From Candidatus Eisenbacteria bacterium (GTDB lineage Bacteria > Eisenbacteria > RBG-16-71-46): a DNA stretch of 64,000 nt. The DNA is taken from assembly GCA_020847735.1 (NCBI GenBank), contig JADLBL010000025.1:1-64000 (forward strand), written 5' to 3'. A program made the translations under genes and the position numbers. The notes under the pieces were generated by a model. That model did not search any database. It was not told where the DNA came from and worked only from the letters and a program-made list of their open reading frames with translations. Position 1 is the stretch's first letter. Each line of letters starts with the position of its first letter. This document shows, in pieces, positions 35,497 through 44,249 of the stretch.

Positions 35497-38160
35497 TCAG
35501 AGCTCGAAGTGGTGCGAGAGCTTCACCATGAAGACGTTGTTCGCGGGGGTTCGCCCGAGGTCGCTCAGGCTGGGGCTCAGCCGGAACTCGCCGTCGCCCG
35601 TGAAGCCGGTGCGATCCTGCGTCCACACCAGGTAGGCGGTCGAGCCGGGCAGATACTCCCAACGGACGACCATGTTTCCGCGCACGGTGCGGAACGTGAA
35701 GTCGGGCCGGCCGAGGTTCACCGCCGGAGCCGGACCCGGTCCGTCCGGATCGGCGGTCCCGCCGGCGGGATCCATCGTCGAGCCGCCGTCGCGCCCGTAA
35801 CGGAGGAACTCGTACGACCCCGGGCGCGCCAGCTCGCGATACTCCGAGTAGCGGCCCGACGAGATCAGCGGCTGCGCGTAGAGCTGGATGCTGAGCCCCG
35901 GCGAGAGCGACCAGTCCATGCGCACCTCGGCCCCGGCCGTCTTCTGATCGAGCCTGGCGAACACGTAGCGGCCGCCGTAGGTGGCGGTGGCGAGCGGGTC
36001 CGCCACCTGCGTCACGTACTGGGCGTCCTGCACGTTGGATTCGTAGGTGGGTCCGACGCTGAGCGACAGGCTCGCGCGGGGCTTCCAGGTCACGCCCGCG
36101 TCGTAGGTGAGCGTGAGGGAGTTCTCGACGTCGAAGTTCGGGCTGAAATCGGCCCAGAAGAAGAGCTTCGAGCGGCTGTTCGAGTCGAAGTGGAACCTCG
36201 TCCAGCCTCCCTGCGGGTTCAGCATCGCGGGACCGCCGCGCGTCGCCCGGTCACTCAGCGTCCGGCCGACGTAGCCGCCGTTGACGTTCCACGAGAGCCC
36301 GTTGTTCTGCTCGAGGTCCGACTCGAGGAAGAGCTGGCTCAGGGTGTGCTGCCCGCCGTAGTTCCAGCCCTGGACCAGCGCCCCCAGCACGAACCAGTGC
36401 TGCTTCCACGAGCTCTTCTTGTTCCAGTTGTATCCGCCGCCGACGTGCATGTTCACGACGTCGGAGCGCGAGCCGAACCCGAGATCGTTGTTCTCGAATC
36501 CCGGCGAGATGACTCCGACCGCCGAGTTGCTGAACCACGGGCCCCGCTCGCGGTTCAGCCACAGTCGCGCCACGTAGCCCGACAGGGAGGTCGCGTTCGG
36601 GTTCACGCCCAGGTCGTCCCGGTCGGGCCGCTGGTAGTAGCGGCGCGAGCTGCGCTGCAGCGACGTGACGCGCGCCGACGTACCGTCCACACGGCTGCCC
36701 GCGACGTAGCCGGAGACGACCCAGTCCTTCTTCGCGTCCAGCGCCGTCCAGCCGTCCACGGCGGTGACGAAGCCGTTGCGGTCGAACTGGTCTTCGAGCC
36801 CGGTGCCATCGAACGCGCGGGCGGTCTCGAGCGTCATGACGCCGAGTCCCTGCCGCTCCCGGTGGAACGACTTGAGGCCCCGCAGGACCCCGTAGTAGCT
36901 GAGCGGCTCGACCGACGCGCTGCCGCGCGTGCCGTCGCCGCGCTCGAAGGTGGCCATGGTCTTCTGGGTCACGGCGTGCAGGGTGCCGAAGTCGAATCCA
37001 GGCCGCGGCTGTCCGGTGACTTTGGCCGCGCCGAGGATGCGCGTCGCGACCGGAACGTCGGCGAACGCGGCGTCGTCGGGCAGCGCGCCTCCGGGCGCGC
37101 GCCCGATGCGGCGCGAGTAGAAGAACGTCGGCTCCGGCCAGTTGAAGTTCCAGTAGTCGCTCGCGCCGTTGTTGCCGCAGCGGAACGCGGAGCTTCCTTC
37201 GGTGAAGAACGGCCGCTTCTCGTCGAAGTAGGACTCGACGTCGGACAGGTTCACGACCGCCGGATCGATCTCGACCTGCCCGAAGTCCGGGTTCACGGAC
37301 GCGTTGAGCGTCAGGTTCGAGCCCAGGCTCGTGCGCAGGTCGAGGCCGGCGGCGGGGCTGAAGTCGGAGCCGTCGTGGAACGGGTCGTTCGGCGCGTGCA
37401 CGAGGTGTTCGGACTTGGCGGTCGTGTAGGGCAGCAGCTCGATCTTGCGCGCCGGACGAATGCCGTCGAGGCCGACGAGTTCGGGAAAGCGCGACACGAA
37501 CCCGCTCTCGCCGCGCGGGGTGTAAACCAGCTTGTCCGACTCGAGCCGTCGCGAGATGTCTCGGTTGAAGTTGACGCCCCAGGGTTTGCCCGCTCCGCTC
37601 ACGAACCGCATCTGCGAAAGCGGTATCCGCAACTCGGCCGTCCAGCCCTGCGCGTCGCGCCTGGCGCGGCCGCTCCAGACACCGTCCCAAGAGTCGTCGT
37701 CCCAGCCGTCGTTCATGAGCACGCCGTCGAGCAGCGTGCCGGCCGCCGTGATACCGAAGTAGTAGCCCGTGCGCCGGTCGCGGAACGTGTCCAGGAAGAC
37801 CATGAACGCATCCGAGCCGCTGCCGGAATCCCTGCGCGCCAGGCGGGCGACGATCGAATCCGCCTGCGAGTCCCACAGCCGGGCGCCCACGTAGATCGCG
37901 TCGTCGTCGTAGGCGACGCGCACCTCGGTGCGCTGCGAAGGCGGATCGCCCTGATGCGGCGACTGCTGGGTGAAGGCCTCATAGGCGCCTTCGCCCTTCC
38001 AGACCGCCTCGTCGAGGACACCATCCACGACGAGGGGCGAAGTCGCGCGAACCGCCCGCACGGGCGGAAGCTCAGGGCGCGCCGGCGGCGGCGCCTGCGG
38101 CGCGGCCAGCGCGAGCGAGGCCGCGAGGCAGGCGGGAATACAGAGGAGGGCAAGGCGCAT
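35497..38160 (-). CDS. Outer-membrane barrel with CBM9-like domain (DUF5916)
   Basis: An 887-residue exported protein. The signal peptide (MRLALLCIPACLAASLALA) is followed by a CBM9/DOMON-like beta-sandwich, residues about 35-220 (LVVDGVLDEAVWKGEG, TEVRVAYDDDAIYVGARL). The rest is a DUF5916-type beta-barrel (NPDFGQVEIDP, FFTEGSSAFRCG, FFYSRRIG), ending with a C-terminal aromatic-containing strand (VKLSHHFEL), as needed for outer-membrane insertion. Function is unknown; such proteins often sit with TonB receptors or peptidases. It converges with the ABC exporter, with only 13 nt between stops. Confidence 0.88.
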   Translation of the reverse strand: MRLALLCIPACLAASLALAAPQAPPPARPELPPVRAVRATSPLVVDGVLDEAVWKGEGAYEAFTQQSPHQGDPPSQRTEVRVAYDDDAIYVGARLWDSQADSIVARLARRDSGSGSDAFMVFLDTFRDRRTGYYFGITAAGTLLDGVLMNDGWDDDSWDGVWSGRARRDAQGWTAELRIPLSQMRFVSGAGKPWGVNFNRDISRRLESDKLVYTPRGESGFVSRFPELVGLDGIRPARKIELLPYTTAKSEHLVHAPNDPFHDGSDFSPAAGLDLRTSLGSNLTLNASVNPDFGQVEIDPAVVNLSDVESYFDEKRPFFTEGSSAFRCGNNGASDYWNFNWPEPTFFYSRRIGRAPGGALPDDAAFADVPVATRILGAAKVTGQPRPGFDFGTLHAVTQKTMATFERGDGTRGSASVEPLSYYGVLRGLKSFHRERQGLGVMTLETARAFDGTGLEDQFDRNGFVTAVDGWTALDAKKDWVVSGYVAGSRVDGTSARVTSLQRSSRRYYQRPDRDDLGVNPNATSLSGYVARLWLNRERGPWFSNSAVGVISPGFENNDLGFGSRSDVVNMHVGGGYNWNKKSSWKQHWFVLGALVQGWNYGGQHTLSQLFLESDLEQNNGLSWNVNGGYVGRTLSDRATRGGPAMLNPQGGWTRFHFDSNSRSKLFFWADFSPNFDVENSLTLTYDAGVTWKPRASLSLSVGPTYESNVQDAQYVTQVADPLATATYGGRYVFARLDQKTAGAEVRMDWSLSPGLSIQLYAQPLISSGRYSEYRELARPGSYEFLRYGRDGGSTMDPAGGTADPDGPGPAPAVNLGRPDFTFRTVRGNMVVRWEYLPGSTAYLVWTQDRTGFTGDGEFRLSPSLSDLGRTPANNVFMVKLSHHFEL

Positions 38161-38339
38161 GCGGTGCTCCGGGGTGGGCGGGATCGGATGCCGTGGTCTT
38201 GGACGGTCCTGCACCGCCCCGAGGTTGAAACCCCTCCCGGCCGGGCGTCGTGTCGGACAGCCCGGCTACGCCGGGATCGGGAGGCGGGTTGCGCTTGCGC
38301 GGGGAACATGCCCGCCACGATGCCCGGCGCGACAGCGCC

Positions 38340-38650
38340 GCGTGACGAGCGCGGCCCGGTGCCGGATGGAGCCGCCCGAGGAGCGGACGGACGCGGAGTG
38401 CGATGACCGGCTGGTGTTGAACGGGATCCTCTGGATCCTGCGCACGGGGGCACACTGGCGCGATGTGCCCGAGTGGTACCCGTCCCCTGCGACCTGCCTC
38501 CGACGGCATCAAGGGTGGTCGCGCACTGGCGTCTTCAACCGCATCCTCACGGCGTCGGCGGAAGACCTGTGTCGCCGGACAGCGGTCCTCAACTACCTCG
38601 GGTTCGTGCCGCTCGGCTGCATCGTCATCCTGCTACGCCGGTGTTCGTGA
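38340..38650 (+). pseudogene. IS5-family transposase remnant with internal deletion
   Basis: The reading frame encodes DDRLVLNGILWILRTG then AHWRDVPEWY and FNRILTA, which match the N-terminal (DUF4096) domain of IS5/IS427-group transposases. It then passes directly to LNYLGFVPLGCIVILLRR, which resembles the extreme C-terminus of the same family. The catalytic DDE core in between is absent, so this is an internally deleted, inactive remnant. Start and ends are approximate; terminal inverted repeats were not identified. It sits at the end of the eight-gene nitrosative-stress operon and is a sign of past mobility there. Confidence 0.7.
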
Positions 38651-38699
38651 GACCACTTCTGGAAACGGCCCGCGCCACCACCCCCCGGGGGACGACCCT

Positions 38700-39401
38700 T
38701 CAGTCGTTTCGCGCGGCGGGCTGATTCTTACGCGGGCGGGAAGTGCGCCAGGCGGCCCGCGGCATCATCAGCTCCTCTCGCACGGCGTACGAGCACGAGT
38801 GGGCTCCGGAGGGGATGTACGAGACGCGATCGAGCTCCTTTCCCAGGATCTCCCGGATGAATCGGAGCTCGGCCCGGCACGGGGCCTGCGTGGCGTCCAC
38901 GATGGTACGCATCGGGCAATGGCAGAGGCGGAGCAGAGGGCGGCCCGAGTCATCCGTGGCCACTTCGGCCATGAACCCGTCCTCGGAGAGAATGCGGGCC
39001 ACTTCCTCGATGCGCCGCGCACCGCTCAGGCCCTGCAGGCGCTCCCGGACCTCCGCGCGACGGCGCGCGAGGCGCTCGTCGAAGAACTTCCGGAGCAGGA
39101 TCTCGTGGCCCTCGGTCTCGAGGAATGCCGCCAGGTCTCGCAGGAGCTGGCCTTCACCGCTCGGAAACAGCGTTCCCGCCGACTCCGTCAGACCGTAGAG
39201 GACTTCCGGGCGGCCGGGTCCACGCCGGTGGTGCCCCACACGCGCCACCAGTCCGGCGCCCTCGAGTGACCGCAGATGGCTCCGGATGGTTTCGACACTG
39301 AGGCCGAGCGCCTTCCCCATCGCCGGGATCGTGCCGGACGGGCGACGCTTGAGGAACTCCAGGATTCGGCCCTGGCTTTCACCCACTCGCATGGAGGTCA
39401 T
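38700..39401 (-). CDS. Cys-containing winged-helix regulator (SufR/COG2345-like)
   Basis: A 233-residue transcription factor. Residues about 8-70 are a winged helix-turn-helix (RILEFLKRRPSGTIPAMGKA ... LGLSVETIRSHLRSLEGAGL). The C-terminal half holds CHC, then APC and HSCSY: cysteines in the arrangement of COG2345/SufR-type regulators, which bind an iron-sulfur cluster and respond to Fe-S status or redox stress. ATG at 39401 has GGGAG 7 nt upstream; longer starts at 39428 and 39440 are possible. It is the last gene of the eight-gene operon and may regulate it from the dyad at 45116-45133; this is inference. Confidence 0.82.
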   Translation of the reverse strand: MTSMRVGESQGRILEFLKRRPSGTIPAMGKALGLSVETIRSHLRSLEGAGLVARVGHHRRGPGRPEVLYGLTESAGTLFPSGEGQLLRDLAAFLETEGHEILLRKFFDERLARRRAEVRERLQGLSGARRIEEVARILSEDGFMAEVATDDSGRPLLRLCHCPMRTIVDATQAPCRAELRFIREILGKELDRVSYIPSGAHSCSYAVREELMMPRAAWRTSRPRKNQPAARND

Positions 39402-39446
39402 CGCCTCGCTCCCGCCCGATCTGGTCATTCCGCGGAACACGTCTCT

Positions 39447-39704
39447 TCACCCGCGAGGATCGGCCACTCGCGCTTCGATCTTCAGCACGTGCACCCGCCA
39501 TATCTCTGGCCCTGACGAAAGATATTCGAAGCGGAACGCATCGTCACCGCGTGTCGCCTTGAGGGTGTAGTACATGCACTGCGGGTCATGGTCGACGGTC
39601 AGTTCGAGCGTGTCGCCCTCGGCCATTCGATCATACGAGCCCATGATCAGTTCGAACCGATGCCTGGGCTCGACCTCACGGACGTCGAGTTGAACAATGC
39701 CCAT
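39447..39704 (-). CDS. DUF2249 protein, single domain
   Basis: An 85-residue DUF2249 protein (MGIVQLDVREVEPRHRFELI, then PQCMYYTLKA and EIWRVHVLKIE). DUF2249 domains occur next to hemerythrin-like and nitric-oxide-related genes, but their biochemical role is unsettled; the fold resembles TusA. GGAGGGAACG immediately precedes ATG 39704. It overlaps the 3' end of the upstream TIM-barrel gene by 29 bp in another frame. Confidence 0.85.
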   Translation of the reverse strand: MGIVQLDVREVEPRHRFELIMGSYDRMAEGDTLELTVDHDPQCMYYTLKATRGDDAFRFEYLSSGPEIWRVHVLKIEARVADPRG

Positions 39705-40437
39705 CGTTCCCTCCGGTTCGAGTCGCGAGGCGGCTCATGTCCACCAGGCGCGGTTCGGCGGTCCTGCTTCCACATCCCCAGCCACCTCCGCGGCCGAGCC
39801 AGGCCTGCCAGGCGGCCCGGTGGCGCTCGGAAGTCGGCGTCAACACGAACGTGCCTTCGTAGCCGGCCAGCGCGAGATATCCGGTCATCTCGCCGATGCC
39901 GAGGCCTTCCTGAAGCTGGGCCTCCGGCCCTCCACCATGAAGGCGCACGTGCGTCAGCCGGATGCCGAACTCGGCGACCAGCACTCGGGCGATGGTGCCC
40001 GGAGGCGCCGTCGCCGGTTCCGCGTCCCAGGCCAGGTCCAGTCCCGCCTCCACGGCGCGTCGCGCCTCAACCATCGGTTCGGGTCCGCGAACGACGAAGG
40101 CCACGGCGGCCCCCTCGGCCGCGGCCCAGGCGCCCCAGCGGAGCCGGACCTGCGACTCCCACGAGGCGTCGAGAAGCAGCGGTGCTTCGAGGAGCTTCGC
40201 CAGGGTCACGAGGCGATCGTCCTTCGGCGGCGAAGTCACGCGATAGCCGCCGATTTCCACTCCCTCGCGCCGGGCGCGCCCGGCCGCCGTCGCGGCGCCG
40301 GCGAGATCCTCCGGCGCCACGCCGTGGGCGTCACCCGCGCGCAGCTCGAGCCCCGAGAGTCCGCGGCGGCGCACCGCCATCAGCAGCTCTTCGAGGCCGG
40401 CCCCGGGTGCGACGGCCGAGCACAGTCCCAGCCTCAT
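39676..40437 (-). CDS. Predicted TIM-barrel protein (AP-endonuclease-2/sugar-isomerase-like)
   Basis: A 253-residue cytoplasmic protein resembling xylose-isomerase-like TIM barrels: strand one [12 protein letters not shown], helix GLEELLMAVRRRGLSGLELR, then LLLDASWESQ, LDLAWDAEPA and LTHVRLHGGG as later strands. The usual metal-binding Glu/His set is not obvious, so catalysis is uncertain. The C-terminal 40 residues are Gly/Arg-rich. It starts in an ATGA overlap with the DUF1858-DUF2249 gene and its end overlaps the next gene, so it is a full member of the operon. I know of no established role for such a protein in nitrosative stress. Confidence 0.7.
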   Translation of the reverse strand: MRLGLCSAVAPGAGLEELLMAVRRRGLSGLELRAGDAHGVAPEDLAGAATAAGRARREGVEIGGYRVTSPPKDDRLVTLAKLLEAPLLLDASWESQVRLRWGAWAAAEGAAVAFVVRGPEPMVEARRAVEAGLDLAWDAEPATAPPGTIARVLVAEFGIRLTHVRLHGGGPEAQLQEGLGIGEMTGYLALAGYEGTFVLTPTSERHRAAWQAWLGRGGGWGCGSRTAEPRLVDMSRLATRTGGNDGHCSTRRP

Positions 40438-41540
40438 GAGCTCGCCGGCTTCCCGATCTCGACCCGCCACACCTGCGGACCTTCCTCCAGGTAGGTCCAG
40501 CGGAACTGGTCCTTGTGCTCGTACTCGAACTGATAGCGAAGCGGAAGCGGATCGTGGTCGTTCAGCAGGATGAACGCTTCCCCGGGTCCGAGGGCGGCGA
40601 AGGTCTGGAAGATCGTCGGATGCTTCTCGCGGGGCGGAATGATGCGCACGTCGAGCGTCTTGGTCGCGGACATGTTCGACTCCGTGATGGGTGGGGTGGG
40701 GTTGCCGGGGGCCTGGGCCGCGGCCCGCCGGATGAACACGCGCACGAGGTCGCGCGACTGCTCCCGGACCTCGTACGTGAAGCCGCGCTCGTCGAGCTGC
40801 GGCAGGAGGAAGCGCGGGATGCGCGAGTTGATCTGGACCAGCGTGCGGCCGTCCGGGAGCGTCTCGAGCGCCTCGAGCGTGCGCACCATGGGCTCGGGCG
40901 GCTCGAGTCCGCGAACGTCGAGGAAAACCACGTCCGCCGCCGGCTCCGTTTCGGCCCCGCCCGGGACGCGATCCGCCGGAGGGGCCGACGTCGCCGGCGC
41001 GGCCCGTTGCCCGGCGTCCGCTGGGTAGAACCACACCCGCCAGTCGTCCTCGGCGAGCCGCTCGGAGTGATGAGCGAAGCCCTGGCTCGCCATGACCGCG
41101 TAGAGCGGGACCGGTTCGAAGATGGCCCGGAGGCACAGCGCGCCCCCTTCGGGCACTTCGCGCCGCGCCGCCATGATCAGGCTGAAGGGCTCGCGGCCCG
41201 CCCGCAGTTCGTCACGCACGTCGAGCTGCCTGACCTTCGCTTCGGGGATCGCGGCCAGTGCGGAGGGCTGAGCGCTCCCCTCCGGCGTCGCCGCGGCGGC
41301 GGCCCCGTGGCCATCGCGCGTCTGGTGACCGGCATCGCCGTTCAGGCGCGCCAGCAGCGCGTCCGGTTCGAGCCCGGCCATCTGCGCGACCTGCTCCACC
41401 GTGAGCAGGCCGGCCATCACCTTTCGCATGCTCGGATTGCGCAGCTTCTCGAGGGTCGGCGAGAGGGGCGCCAGCACTTCGATCAGGCCCTCGTCGCGGC
41501 GGAGCAACTCGCGCACCGTATCGGTTCCTCGGATCACCAT
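40434..41540 (-). CDS. DUF1858 domain fused to three DUF2249 domains
   Basis: A 368-residue multidomain protein. Residues 1-65 are DUF1858 ([20 protein letters not shown], a helical domain usually with hybrid-cluster or hemerythrin proteins). After an Ala/Gly-rich linker come three DUF2249 repeats: about 103-178 ([11 protein letters not shown] ... WRVWFYP), 207-277 ([13 protein letters not shown] ... VRVFIRR) and 293-366 ([13 protein letters not shown] ... WRVEIGK). Each begins with the L-D-V-R signature. It overlaps both neighbours (7 nt upstream, ATGA downstream). Repetition suggests a scaffold or multi-site carrier; biochemical role unknown. Confidence 0.85.
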   Translation of the reverse strand: MVIRGTDTVRELLRRDEGLIEVLAPLSPTLEKLRNPSMRKVMAGLLTVEQVAQMAGLEPDALLARLNGDAGHQTRDGHGAAAAATPEGSAQPSALAAIPEAKVRQLDVRDELRAGREPFSLIMAARREVPEGGALCLRAIFEPVPLYAVMASQGFAHHSERLAEDDWRVWFYPADAGQRAAPATSAPPADRVPGGAETEPAADVVFLDVRGLEPPEPMVRTLEALETLPDGRTLVQINSRIPRFLLPQLDERGFTYEVREQSRDLVRVFIRRAAAQAPGNPTPPITESNMSATKTLDVRIIPPREKHPTIFQTFAALGPGEAFILLNDHDPLPLRYQFEYEHKDQFRWTYLEEGPQVWRVEIGKPASS

Positions 41541-41845
41541 GCGCCCTCCTGGATCATTCCCGGATGCCAGCGGGGATCCCAGACCAGCTGGGGTTCGACC
41601 CGCTCGACGCCCGGCACCGCCGACACCGCGTTGAGGATGCCGTTCCGGATGTGCTCCTCCATCGGGCAGCCGGGCGTCGTCAGGGTATGGATTACGGTCA
41701 CTTCACCGCCGCGCACCTGAAGGTCGTAGACCAATCCCATGGTCACGATGTCGAGCCCGACCTCGGGATCGATCACCGTGCGTAGCGCGTCCCAGACCAC
41801 CGGGTCGAGGGTCCCGGCCGCGGGCGATTCGAGTTCTTCACTCAT
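41534..41845 (-). CDS. MIP18/DUF59-family Fe-S assembly protein
   Basis: A 103-residue MIP18-like (PaaD/SufT) protein. The core [20 protein letters not shown] is followed by [11 protein letters not shown], with the conserved Cys. Members help mature iron-sulfur proteins. The C-terminal 15 residues ([15 protein letters not shown]) match PaaD-like forms. It overlaps the membrane-protein gene upstream (ATGA) and the DUF1858 gene downstream by 7 nt. The neighbouring Mrp ATPase has its own MIP18-like domain, so the two may cooperate. Confidence 0.9.
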   Translation of the reverse strand: MSEELESPAAGTLDPVVWDALRTVIDPEVGLDIVTMGLVYDLQVRGGEVTVIHTLTTPGCPMEEHIRNGILNAVSAVPGVERVEPQLVWDPRWHPGMIQEGAW

Positions 41846-43167
41846 GCGGGTCTCCTGCGGGCGAGTCGGTACATCTGAGCCGTCTCGATCAGCACCCCGG
41901 CTCCGAACACCAGCGCCGCCGAGCGAACCACCAGGGCGGCGCCGAGAAGGATGCCCGCCGCGAGGCCCAGGACGCCGAACGCGAGCATGGCTCCGGCAGC
42001 GCTGGCGGTCGGCGCATGGAAGAGGTCGGCGACTTTCGGCACCGGTCGCCGGCCGGCGAGCGGGCCGAAGCGGTGGAACCAGACGAGAAAGGGAACGATC
42101 TTGTAGAAGAGCGCGGCCACGAACACGCTGATGCCGCCGACGAGCACGAGCACGTAGGCCGTCGCGAGCTGCGGGCCGGCCCACCCCGCGACCACCGGAA
42201 CCGCGAGCACGAGCCCGAGCGCCAGGATCCCCAGCGCGATCGCCGCGAGCCGCATGCCCGGGTCGAGCGAGGGCCGGATCCGCTTTCGGTACTGGCGCGC
42301 GGCCTGGACGAGGAAGCAGGCCAGTCCTCCGCCCATCAGGAGCGCGGGCAGCCATCGCCCGAGAACGAGCGGGCCGTGATGGAACGCCACGAGGGCCGCC
42401 GCGCCGGCGGCGAGGAGCGCGGCGGCGGCGCCCGGCAGGACCTCGCCCGCGCCATGGCTCAGGAGGAACATCGGCAGGAGGTGGTCCGCGACGCCCACGA
42501 TCACGAGCAGCACCCACCCGCCCAGCGCGACGTGGAGGTGCATGCCCACCGTGTCGAAGCGGGCCGCTCCCAGGTAGCCCCACCGCAGATCGCCCGCGAG
42601 CGTCACCCCGAGCACGAGCGTGACGGCGAGGAAGAACGCGGCGCCGCTCAGCGCCCACCAGGTCATTCCCCGCCGGCTCGCCGCGGCGAGCGAGGCGGCC
42701 AGGTTCCCGATGAAGATGAGGAGCGCCGCGGCCAGGCCGACGGCGCCGCTCATCAGCGCGCCCGTATGGCCCAGGAGCAGGCCGGCCACGAACAGCGGCA
42801 GGCCGATCACGTGGATCAGCAGGCTCGCGTAGGCGAGACGGACCGAGCGGATCGGCTGGCCGAGAGCGACGGGCAGGAACTGGTAGAGCGCGCCCATGAT
42901 GGACGTCGTGATCCAGCCGAGCGTGAACAGGTGCGCCACCGCGATGACCCGGGGCGACGGAAACCCTCCGACCGCGAACTGGTCGGCGAAGCCCACGAGC
43001 CCTGCCGCGCCCAGCACGAGGAAGCCCAGCGCGGCGGTGAAGTGCGCGCCGGGAAGCAGGAACGGCGGCGCGGCGACGCCCGTCATTCCCATCGCCCCCG
43101 GCGTGGCGGCCCTGAAGGCCGCGCTCGCGGTGCCGCCGCCCAGGGCGCGCGCGGTTCCGCGCGTCAC
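41842..43167 (-). CDS. Polytopic membrane protein, heme-copper-oxidase-I/NnrS-like
   Basis: A 441-residue protein with about twelve transmembrane helices. Histidines within helices ([29 protein letters not shown]) are spaced as in heme-binding oxidase-subunit-I or NnrS-type proteins. NnrS proteins are heme- and copper-containing membrane proteins that relieve nitrosative stress. The cbb3-type catalytic copper site is not complete as far as I can see, so it is probably not a terminal oxidase. Starts with GTG overlapping the mrp stop (GTGA). The exact family is uncertain. Confidence 0.75.
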   Translation of the reverse strand: MTRGTARALGGGTASAAFRAATPGAMGMTGVAAPPFLLPGAHFTAALGFLVLGAAGLVGFADQFAVGGFPSPRVIAVAHLFTLGWITTSIMGALYQFLPVALGQPIRSVRLAYASLLIHVIGLPLFVAGLLLGHTGALMSGAVGLAAALLIFIGNLAASLAAASRRGMTWWALSGAAFFLAVTLVLGVTLAGDLRWGYLGAARFDTVGMHLHVALGGWVLLVIVGVADHLLPMFLLSHGAGEVLPGAAAALLAAGAAALVAFHHGPLVLGRWLPALLMGGGLACFLVQAARQYRKRIRPSLDPGMRLAAIALGILALGLVLAVPVVAGWAGPQLATAYVLVLVGGISVFVAALFYKIVPFLVWFHRFGPLAGRRPVPKVADLFHAPTASAAGAMLAFGVLGLAAGILLGAALVVRSAALVFGAGVLIETAQMYRLARRRPA

Positions 43168-44249
43168 TGGACCGCCGCCGGCCTGGGCGCCGGCTCCTCA
43201 TCGGTTCGAGTCAGCGCCTCCGCCACCCGGGCCGCGATGCCCCGAAAGGCTTCGGCCGTCGGCGTCGCTCGCGACGGCCGCACCGCGGGCTCGCCGCAGT
43301 CGCCATCGGTCACCGTCGCTTCCTCGAACGGCACCTCGCCGAGCAGCGGAACGCCGGCCTCGCGCGCCAGCTTCGCGCCGCCTCCCGCGCCGAACGGATG
43401 CGAACGCCGCCCGCACGAGCACGACGCGTACGCCATGTTCTCCACGACGCCGAGCAGCGGCACCCCGAGCTTACGGAACATCTCGATCGCCTTGGCGGCC
43501 TCGAGCACCGCCAGCCGCTGCGGCGTGGTCACCACGACCGCCCCGTCCACGACGATGGACTGGGCGAGCGAGAGCGGGACATCACCCGTGCCCGGCGGCA
43601 GGTCCACCACGAGCACGTCGAGCTCCGGCCACAGGACCCCGCGCGAGAGCTGCTTCATCGTCTTGGCGACGACCGGGCCGCGCCAGATCACCGGCGACTC
43701 GGCGCCCAGGAAGAAGCCGAACGAGACGACCCGGAGCCCGAGCGCCTCGAGCGGGATGATCAGCTTCTGTTCGCTGAGGCGGACCTGACGCGCCCCGTCC
43801 TCGAGTCCAACCAGGACGGGAACGGAGGGGCCATAGATGTCCGCATCGAGGATGCCGACGCGGAGGCCTTCCGACTGGAGGGCCATCGCCAGGTTCACGG
43901 CCACGGTGCTCTTGCCGACGCCACCCTTGCCGGCCCCCACCGCGACGACGCGCCGCACGTTGGGCAGGCGTCCGCGGTCGGCCCACGGGTCTCCGGCCAG
44001 CTTGCTCTGGCCGGGGGTGAGAATCTGCACTTCCGTCCCCAGGGAGCCCGCCTGCCGGAGCCGCTCGCGGATCGCCGTTCGCAGGAGCTCGGGCACGTCC
44101 GCGCGTGCCGTGGACAGGGCCAGCGAAACGTGGACCCGGTCGTTGTTCACCATGACCGCGCGGACGATCCCGAGCGCGACGATGTCGCGCCCGAGCCCCG
44201 GGTACGAAACCTCGGAGAGCGCGGCGCGAACCGCCGCCTCGGTCAGCAT
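43164..44249 (-). CDS. mrp: Mrp/ApbC-family iron-sulfur carrier ATPase
   Basis: A 361-residue P-loop ATPase that stores and delivers iron-sulfur clusters. The N-terminal 85 residues are a MIP18-like domain. The deviant Walker A is GKGGVGKST, then [10 protein letters not shown] and [10 protein letters not shown]. The C-terminal Cys motif, normally CxxC in ENMSxxxCxxC, reads [11 protein letters not shown] here, that is CxC after loss of one residue. It starts with TGATG coupling to the RIC gene upstream. A dedicated Fe-S carrier in this operon supports a repair role. Confidence 0.92.
   Translation of the reverse strand: MLTEAAVRAALSEVSYPGLGRDIVALGIVRAVMVNNDRVHVSLALSTARADVPELLRTAIRERLRQAGSLGTEVQILTPGQSKLAGDPWADRGRLPNVRRVVAVGAGKGGVGKSTVAVNLAMALQSEGLRVGILDADIYGPSVPVLVGLEDGARQVRLSEQKLIIPLEALGLRVVSFGFFLGAESPVIWRGPVVAKTMKQLSRGVLWPELDVLVVDLPPGTGDVPLSLAQSIVVDGAVVVTTPQRLAVLEAAKAIEMFRKLGVPLLGVVENMAYASCSCGRRSHPFGAGGGAKLAREAGVPLLGEVPFEEATVTDGDCGEPAVRPSRATPTAEAFRGIAARVAEALTRTDEEPAPRPAAVQ

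Noticed and set aside
41842-43167. Terminal cbb3 oxidase catalytic subunit
   Set aside because: Intramembrane histidines are present but the full heme-copper ligand set and a second subunit gene are not, so it is called only oxidase-I/NnrS-like.
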